The notes beneath the pieces are model-generated. The model was not told where the DNA came from, did no database searches, and saw only the letters and a program-made list of their open reading frames with translations. DNA of 10,929 nucleotides from assembly GCA_017540915.1 (NCBI GenBank), contig JAFYAD010000302.1, positions 1 through 10,929 on the forward strand, given 5' to 3'. The first letter of the stretch is position 1, and the number at the start of each line of letters is the position of its first letter. The translations under genes and the position numbers were made by a program. Below, one piece after another: positions 7,401-10,929 of this stretch. The DNA is from Lachnospiraceae bacterium. GTDB lineage: Bacteria; Bacillota_A; Clostridia; Lachnospirales; Lachnospiraceae.

Positions 7401-7637
7401 TCATTGTGAGCTTCCGGTCAGAGCACCTTCCATGATCCCGCTCTTTTGGATAAAATCTTCTACAGACTCCGCTTTTGCTGCAAGCTTCAGCCATTTACCC
7501 AGCGTGTCCATATCTCTTTCTGTTCGTATGATATTCGAAATCTCATCCGGCACAAGCCCCTGATCCATTAGCAATTCAATAATAGCCTCTGCTCTTCCTT
7601 CTGCTCTCATCTCGTTATCTCTCATTAATAATGTCAT
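7401..7637 (-). CDS. Orphan C-terminal tail of an Rpn/PD-(D/E)XK-family protein (78 aa)
   Basis: The short product begins MTLLMRDNEMRAEGRAEAII and continues with an acidic, helical tail including KWLKLAAKAESVEDFIQK (48-65). Such EGRAE-type charged repeats followed by a short helical domain ending in LAAK.ES.E.F are typical of the C-terminus of Rpn (recombination-promoting nuclease / PD-(D/E)XK transposase-like) proteins of Lachnospiraceae; this is from family knowledge. The whole nuclease domain is absent. The start is nevertheless backed by a strong AAGGAGGG eight bases upstream, an in-frame TAA lies six codons before it, and a good terminator follows. It may be a decayed remnant or a small expressed protein that binds full-length Rpn partners. 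Its activity cannot be nuclease as it stands. Confidence 0.6.
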   Translation of the reverse strand: MTLLMRDNEMRAEGRAEAIIELLMDQGLVPDEISNIIRTERDMDTLGKWLKLAAKAESVEDFIQKSGIMEGALTGSSQ

Positions 7638-7663
7638 AAATTCAACCCTCCTTTTTTATATAC

Positions 7664-7690
7664 GGCAGGATATATGCATTTTATCCTGCC
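7664..7690 (-). other. 9-bp hairpin just upstream of the orphan tail gene
   Basis: GGCAGGATA (7664-7672) and TATCCTGCC (7682-7690) are perfect inverted copies around a 9-base loop. In minus-strand RNA the hairpin ends about 10 bases before the AAGGAGGG of the 78-codon gene, so it would sit in the 5' leader. No U-tract follows on either strand. It may be an mRNA stabiliser or an operator palindrome. Confidence 0.5.
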
Positions 7691-7960
7691 TAAATCATTG
7701 TGGGATTTTTAAGCAGGAATTTATAATCGACCAATAAGATTTACGTATCATTGAATTTTGAATTTCTGCTTGTTGAAAACAGATTAACACAACACGAAAT
7801 TTTTTACAATATAAATGTTTGTAATCTAAGTCAGTCCTTTTGCCACCCTGCTTTTTGTCCCTGCCGGCTTGCGGATCGGATACGATCGAAAAGCAGATTA
7901 ACAAAAGGCTGATCCGAAAAAGCTTGAAAAAGAACAAATTTACATAGCCATATCACCTGA
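7691..7960. other. Gene-free stretch with short repeats
   Basis: No credible gene is seen. An imperfect inverted repeat joins AAGCAGGAATTT (7711-7722) and GAATTTCTGCTT (7760-7771), 12 pairs including two wobbles. An imperfect direct repeat, GAAAACAGATTAACA (7775-7789) and GAAAAGCAGATTAACA (7888-7903), lies 113 bp apart. The minus-strand frame at 7695-7937 has only a TTG start and no ribosome binding site. The region separates the two divergent gene sets and may be the remains of a mobile or nuclease gene. Confidence 0.5.
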
Positions 7961-7964
7961 AAAA

Positions 7965-7973
7965 TGCTATAAT
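7965..7973 (+). promoter_or_regulatory. Extended -10 promoter for the envelope/ABC operon
   Basis: A perfect TATAAT (7968-7973) is preceded by TG one base upstream (7965-7966), the extended -10 form. No good -35 box sits at 17 bases, which extended -10 promoters tolerate. Transcription would start near 7980, leaving a leader of about 68 bases before the ATG at 8048. Confidence 0.6.
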
Positions 7974-8014
7974 CGAAGAGGTTATGGCACTGTACTCAAC
8001 ACGGCACAAACACT

Positions 8015-8032
8015 GTTACCTTTCACGGTAAC
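8015..8032 (+). other. Small leader hairpin before the first envelope gene
   Basis: GTTACC and GGTAAC pair around a six-base loop, ending two bases before AAAGG (8034-8038), the ribosome binding site of the ATG at 8048. It could influence access of ribosomes; no known riboswitch is recognised. Confidence 0.4.
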
Positions 8033-8047
8033 CAAAGGTCAGACATC

Positions 8048-8617
8048 ATGTCAGAAATAAAAACACAGCAACTGATACAGGCTCAAATGCGCTATAAACA
8101 CGACAGCAGCTCCGGCGTATGGCAACGGTCTCTCGTTGTTCTGTTACTGACGATCACAACTGCCGTACTGTATATATCCGTCAGCGTACTTCGCTTCAAT
8201 CCGGCATACGAGACTCCGGAACAGCCGCAGCCCCGCAGCGTATTGGTTACACCCCGGAACATTGAGGATATTGCTGATGACAGTGAAGACAACGTAACAC
8301 CGTCAAGCTATCAGGCAGTCATGAATACCAGGTGGATATTTGAAGCCCCGGATAAAGCATCTGTAAACGCATTCGCCGAAAATAACCGTGTGAATACAAC
8401 ACCGGTCATATTGCGTGTTTTCATCGTGGGAGAAGACACACCCATTTTCACTTCCGGAGTCATGATGCCGGGTGATGACTTATCTGATGTAATACTGTCA
8501 GAGAGTTTATCTCCCGGAACCTATGACTGTATCGCACGCTATTATCTTCTGGACGAAAACGGTGCGGAAACAGGCGAGGTCAATATGGGGCTCACCATTC
8601 TGATACAGGGAGATTAA
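8048..8617 (+). CDS. Membrane-anchored protein with predicted beta-sandwich outer domain, unknown function
   Basis: The 189-residue protein has a basic N-terminal segment, one transmembrane helix at about 28-48 (LVVLLLTITTAVLYISVSVL), a Pro/Asp-rich linker (52-88), and a domain at about 90-187 with alternating beta-type strands ending in GTYDCIARYYLLDENG and VNMGLTILIQ. This layout suggests an Ig-like fold outside the membrane, anchored by an uncleaved helix with the N-terminus inside. I know similar hypothetical proteins in Lachnospiraceae but no assigned function. The start follows AAAGG at a spacing of 9 bases. It is separated from the ABC ATPase by a single base, so the two are co-translated. 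It may be an accessory or substrate-contacting subunit of that transporter. Confidence 0.75.
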   Translation: MSEIKTQQLIQAQMRYKHDSSSGVWQRSLVVLLLTITTAVLYISVSVLRFNPAYETPEQPQPRSVLVTPRNIEDIADDSEDNVTPSSYQAVMNTRWIFEAPDKASVNAFAENNRVNTTPVILRVFIVGEDTPIFTSGVMMPGDDLSDVILSESLSPGTYDCIARYYLLDENGAETGEVNMGLTILIQGD

Positions 8618-8618
8618 C

Positions 8619-9212
8619 ATGATCCGCGCGCAAAATCTTTCATATACCGCAAATAAAAATATCCTGCTGAAACCTGTAAGCTTCTCTGTTGCTCCGGGGA
8701 CCATGTTTTGCATGATCGGCTCAGATGGTTCCGGAAAGACCACTCTGTTACGGATTCTGGCCGGATTTATCCGGCATTACGATGGCACCGTCACCATTGC
8801 CGGCTCATCCCCATCCGATTTTAGCGGTTCCTTTCGGTTCGTCCCTGACACGCCTGTTTACATGGATGACTTTTCTGTCAAAAGATATCTTTTGAACGTA
8901 CGACAGTCATCACCCGATTATATAGCCGGTCTCGAACCATCTATGCTGAATGTTTTCGGGATATCATACGACATGCCGATCCGGGCTCTGAGTATGAGCC
9001 AAAACAGATCGCTCCAGCTGATCGGCGCCATATGTTCAAATCCCGATATACTGTACCTTGATGAATGTACCAATCTGATGGAACAAAAAGATGCCCTGCG
9101 CTGGGTCGAAATTCTGAAAAAATTCTCATCCCGCGGTCTTACCGTTGTGACGACCGCATGTGGCAGAAATCCTCTCTCCACGGCATGCAATAGCGGGGTG
9201 CTGCTGAAATGA
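8619..9212 (+). CDS. ABC transporter ATPase subunit, small, with atypical motifs
   Basis: The 197-residue nucleotide-binding protein has a canonical Walker A GSDGSGKTTLL (34-44) and Walker B ILYLDE (144-149). Other motifs depart from the family. The signature is LSMSQ (124-128) rather than LSGGQ, the Q-loop position (FVPDTPVY, around D77) carries Asp, the D-loop after Walker B reads CTNLMEQ, and the switch region TVVTTACGRN lacks the usual histidine. Its length is shorter than the usual 220-300 residues. It may bind and hydrolyse ATP weakly, or work in an unusual way. The gene begins one base after the preceding stop, and its stop overlaps the permease start in an ATGA. The ABC identity is secure; the substrate is unknown. 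Confidence 0.88.
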   Translation: MIRAQNLSYTANKNILLKPVSFSVAPGTMFCMIGSDGSGKTTLLRILAGFIRHYDGTVTIAGSSPSDFSGSFRFVPDTPVYMDDFSVKRYLLNVRQSSPDYIAGLEPSMLNVFGISYDMPIRALSMSQNRSLQLIGAICSNPDILYLDECTNLMEQKDALRWVEILKKFSSRGLTVVTTACGRNPLSTACNSGVLLK

Positions 9213-9895
9213 AAAATATTTTTTTATCAGAATTAAAAAAAAATACTCCTGTCGTACTGTCACAATCCATCCTTCTGTGTCTTATCACGGCAGCGCTATC
9301 TTTTTTGCTTACACGATTTCCGGAGTATTCAGACGTTTTTGGCAAAAATATGCCTCTGATCATAACTGTCCCGCTGCAGCTGTGGTTCCTTTATGAAACT
9401 GCCCGCGACAGCACAGAGCTTTTTGTCAGGGACGAGATCACGGGCAGTATATACATGCTGCTCGATCAGGTCTGCAGCCGCGAAACCATTTTCATCGCAA
9501 AGTTTATATGGATGAGCGTCCGTTTGATACTATCAGTACTGATGCTGACCATTTCACAGATATGCTGTTCCATGGCAGCCGGCGGATATTCCGACAGATT
9601 TGCATTTACGTACCTGCTTTGCGTTTTGGGATCATTCATGTTTTGCGGAGCACAAAGTATGAACGCGGGGCTGACAGCAAAGCCTGATACCGACGTCATG
9701 AGAAAAGTGCGAAAGCTCAGGGCTGCAGCCATTTTAATATCCTTTACATGCGCAGCCGTTACCGTCCTGTTCCTTGTATGGATAAGGGACTACGTATTTA
9801 CCGGCTCCGTCATCATATCCGTTGCAGGATGTATCATATATACAATATCAGCTTTTTCCTGCTACAGGATATATATTGAAAGGGATCTTATATAA
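9209..9895 (+). CDS. ABC-2-like membrane permease, six helices
   Basis: The 228-residue protein is strongly hydrophobic, with segments near 15-35, 48-66, 95-125, 132-152, 171-192 and 198-220, the six-helix arrangement of ABC-2 permeases. Basic and acidic residues lie between segments 2 and 3 (ARDSTELFVRDE, 65-76), a place where such permeases contact the ATPase. The ATG overlaps the ATPase stop by four bases, implying translational coupling and a one-to-one complex. No substrate-specific family could be recognised. It probably moves, or senses, an envelope-related molecule together with the anchored protein encoded first in the operon. Confidence 0.8.
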   Translation: MKNIFLSELKKNTPVVLSQSILLCLITAALSFLLTRFPEYSDVFGKNMPLIITVPLQLWFLYETARDSTELFVRDEITGSIYMLLDQVCSRETIFIAKFIWMSVRLILSVLMLTISQICCSMAAGGYSDRFAFTYLLCVLGSFMFCGAQSMNAGLTAKPDTDVMRKVRKLRAAAILISFTCAAVTVLFLVWIRDYVFTGSVIISVAGCIIYTISAFSCYRIYIERDLI

Positions 9896-10069
9896 ACGCC
9901 TCTGTATCATGTATGTAAAATGCCTGATTCCGGTCAATATCGTGCAATCATACGTGCCTGCAAGCGGTCAATCTGTCTGACTGCGCGATATTTGCTGTGA
10001 ATGGCAGATTTCAAGGACACACATTTGACAAAAACCTGTAAAAAACATTCGCTTATGTGCCGATATATA

Positions 10070-10100
10070 TACAGTGAACGAATTAAATCCGTTCACTGTA
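10070..10100. promoter_or_regulatory. Perfect 11-bp inverted repeat, possible operator
   Basis: TACAGTGAACG (10070-10080) and CGTTCACTGTA (10090-10100) are exact inverted copies around a nine-base A/T-rich centre. No run of T follows, so it is not a typical terminator. Its position, 73 bases before the secreted protein gene, fits a binding site for a dimeric regulator or a leader hairpin. Confidence 0.55.
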
Positions 10101-10106
10101 ATATAC

Positions 10107-10153
10107 GGGTGCGGGTTTACTGAACGCATCCCGCCATATGGGTTTTCAACCCA
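10107..10153 (+). other. Two tandem leader hairpins before the secreted protein gene
   Basis: GGGTGCG (10107-10113) can pair with CGCATCCC (10125-10132) with one bulge. An alternative, GCGGG (10111-10115) with CCCGC (10130-10134), excludes it. Next comes TGGGTT (10139-10144) with AACCCA (10148-10153), flanked by GCC/GGC, ending seven bases before GGAGGAAA. The mutually exclusive pairings suggest a switchable leader, but no known riboswitch class was recognised. Confidence 0.4.
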
Positions 10154-10173
10154 GGCTGACGGAGGAAATACTC

Positions 10174-10929
10174 ATGAAAAAAAAGATCACATCATTTATC
10201 ATAGCATGCCTGACAGGCTTATCAATATATCCCGCCATAAGTCTCGCATCTTCACCCGATGCCGGTATTAAGGAAATATCCTCCGGTAATTCAGAAGCAA
10301 TATATGAGACAAATGACGGCACATTACGTGAGATGATCTCTGTGGGCGATCAATCTGAGAATGATATCCCTGACGGGGTTTATTCCGGTGTATTCGAGAC
10401 TACACCGATAGATAATTCCGGCATTATGACCGGAACGGTCGAGACCACTCCGTCAGGTGAAAACTCTGCCCAGTTATACAAAGAGGATGATCTTGCAGGC
10501 TCAGCGGAAATCAGCGAAAACATTTACAACATATCAGACTTCGAAGCAGAGGACGAATTCCTGTACTCTCTTCAGGATGAGGCAGTCGGGATCGGCAGGC
10601 TTACAGACCGATCCGATTTTGACATCTGGAGTTATGATGTCATTGCCATGGTAATGCCCGTGATAAAGGAGCACACCTTTGACTTTACCATGGATCCCCA
10701 GAATCTTCTCAGCCGATTGAGCAATGAAAAAGACTGCTACGACGGCAGCAGCCTGTATTTCAAGCATTTTACGGATGATGAAAGGCCTGTCTTCAACAAT
10801 CTGTCAGAAGCAGCCATAGCCACCAATAAAAGCTCTGTCCCTGTTCTGCTGAATGTAGAGCTTCATGTTGAAAACGAATATGACCTGCCTATATTCTGCA
10901 CCGAGATGGAAAATGTAAAAGAGAACAAC
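10174..10929 (+). CDS. Secreted acidic protein of unknown function, partial (right edge)
   Basis: The ATG at 10174 follows GGAGGAAA closely and opens a frame that stays open to the end of the window (252 codons). Residues 1-25 form a signal peptide: basic MKKK, a hydrophobic core, then ISLA before SS, giving likely cleavage after A25. The mature part is acidic, with two ETTP-containing stretches (75-78 and 90-93) in a low-complexity segment. A more structured region contains HTFDFTMDPQNLL (167-179), SSLYFKHF (192-199) and SEAAIATNKSSVPVLLNVEL (211-230). I associate the pattern FDF..DPQ.L ... A..TNKS.VPV...V with secreted Lachnospiraceae proteins of unknown role; this is memory, not a search. 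It lies downstream of the ABC trio on the same strand and may be its surface partner. The C-terminus, where an anchor would be, is not visible. Confidence 0.75.
   Translation, partial: MKKKITSFIIACLTGLSIYPAISLASSPDAGIKEISSGNSEAIYETNDGTLREMISVGDQSENDIPDGVYSGVFETTPIDNSGIMTGTVETTPSGENSAQLYKEDDLAGSAEISENIYNISDFEAEDEFLYSLQDEAVGIGRLTDRSDFDIWSYDVIAMVMPVIKEHTFDFTMDPQNLLSRLSNEKDCYDGSSLYFKHFTDDERPVFNNLSEAAIATNKSSVPVLLNVELHVENEYDLPIFCTEMENVKENN

Larger units (their letters stand above)
9896..10173 (+). other. 278-bp intergenic region rich in inverted repeats
   Basis: No gene is visible. Near the left, AATATCGTGCA (9936-9946) and TGCGCGATATT (9982-9992) pair over 11 bases with one wobble and a 35-base loop. 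CGGTCAAT occurs twice (9931-9938 and 9965-9972). A TTGACA lies at 10025-10030, but no -10 box sits at 16-18 bases, so a promoter is possible but unproven. Three hairpins follow before the next gene. No T-rich terminator ends the ABC operon, so read-through into the secreted protein gene is possible. Confidence 0.55.

Noticed and set aside
7843..7849. AGGGTGG on the minus strand, like the start of a T-box motif
   Set aside because: It continues CAAAAGG instead of the ACCGCG core, there is no terminator after it, and it is far from ileS.
7695..7937. Minus-strand 80-codon frame with a hydrophobic start
   Set aside because: TTG start, no ribosome binding site, Lys/Cys-rich composition without family resemblance, in a repeat-containing gap.
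7984..8031. 15-codon leader peptide MALYSTRHKHCYLSR before the envelope operon
   Set aside because: Its ATG is two bases from a GAGG and only a few bases after the predicted transcript start, so initiation is unlikely. No run of regulatory codons is present.

Overview
The window looks like chromosomal DNA of a Gram-positive anaerobe, most probably a Lachnospiraceae-type Clostridia. Supporting points are strong AGGAG-type ribosome binding sites, a long type of isoleucyl-tRNA synthetase usual in Clostridia, a DUF4190 membrane protein with a Q/G/N/Y-rich repeat, an Rpn-nuclease tail with an EGRAE motif, and a remnant resembling an IS4-type transposase. The genus cannot be settled from the sequence alone.

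Positions 1-6939 hold four genes on the minus strand. In transcription order they are an HMGL/DmpG-like class II aldolase (5965-6939), a DUF4190 membrane protein with 20 tandem five-residue repeats (4884-5894), ileS (1642-4854) and the N-terminal two thirds of a glycogen phosphorylase gene running off the left edge (1-1596). Gaps are 70, 29 and 45 bases, no rho-independent terminator is visible between the genes, and a good sigma-A type promoter lies at 7018-7046 ahead of the aldolase. They therefore probably form one operon of housekeeping and metabolic genes. No T-box leader is visible for ileS.

Positions 7047-7960 form a junction of debris and structured DNA: a 70-bp near-palindrome; a short reading frame resembling the first residues of an IS4-type transposase, with ATA where ATG is expected and an early stop; an inverted repeat overlapping its ribosome binding site; a convincing minus-strand terminator; and a 78-codon gene encoding only the tail of an Rpn/PD-(D/E)XK-type protein, with its own ribosome binding site. 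About 270 further bases hold repeats but no credible gene.

Positions 7961-10929 are on the plus strand. An extended -10 promoter precedes a tightly packed trio: a membrane-anchored protein with a likely beta-sandwich outer domain, an ABC ATPase with unusual catalytic motifs, and a six-helix ABC-2-like permease. After 278 bases rich in hairpins comes a secreted acidic protein with a signal peptide (252 residues, cut by the right edge). I infer that these four genes form a cell-envelope system of unknown function, and this is the part of the window most likely to be undescribed.
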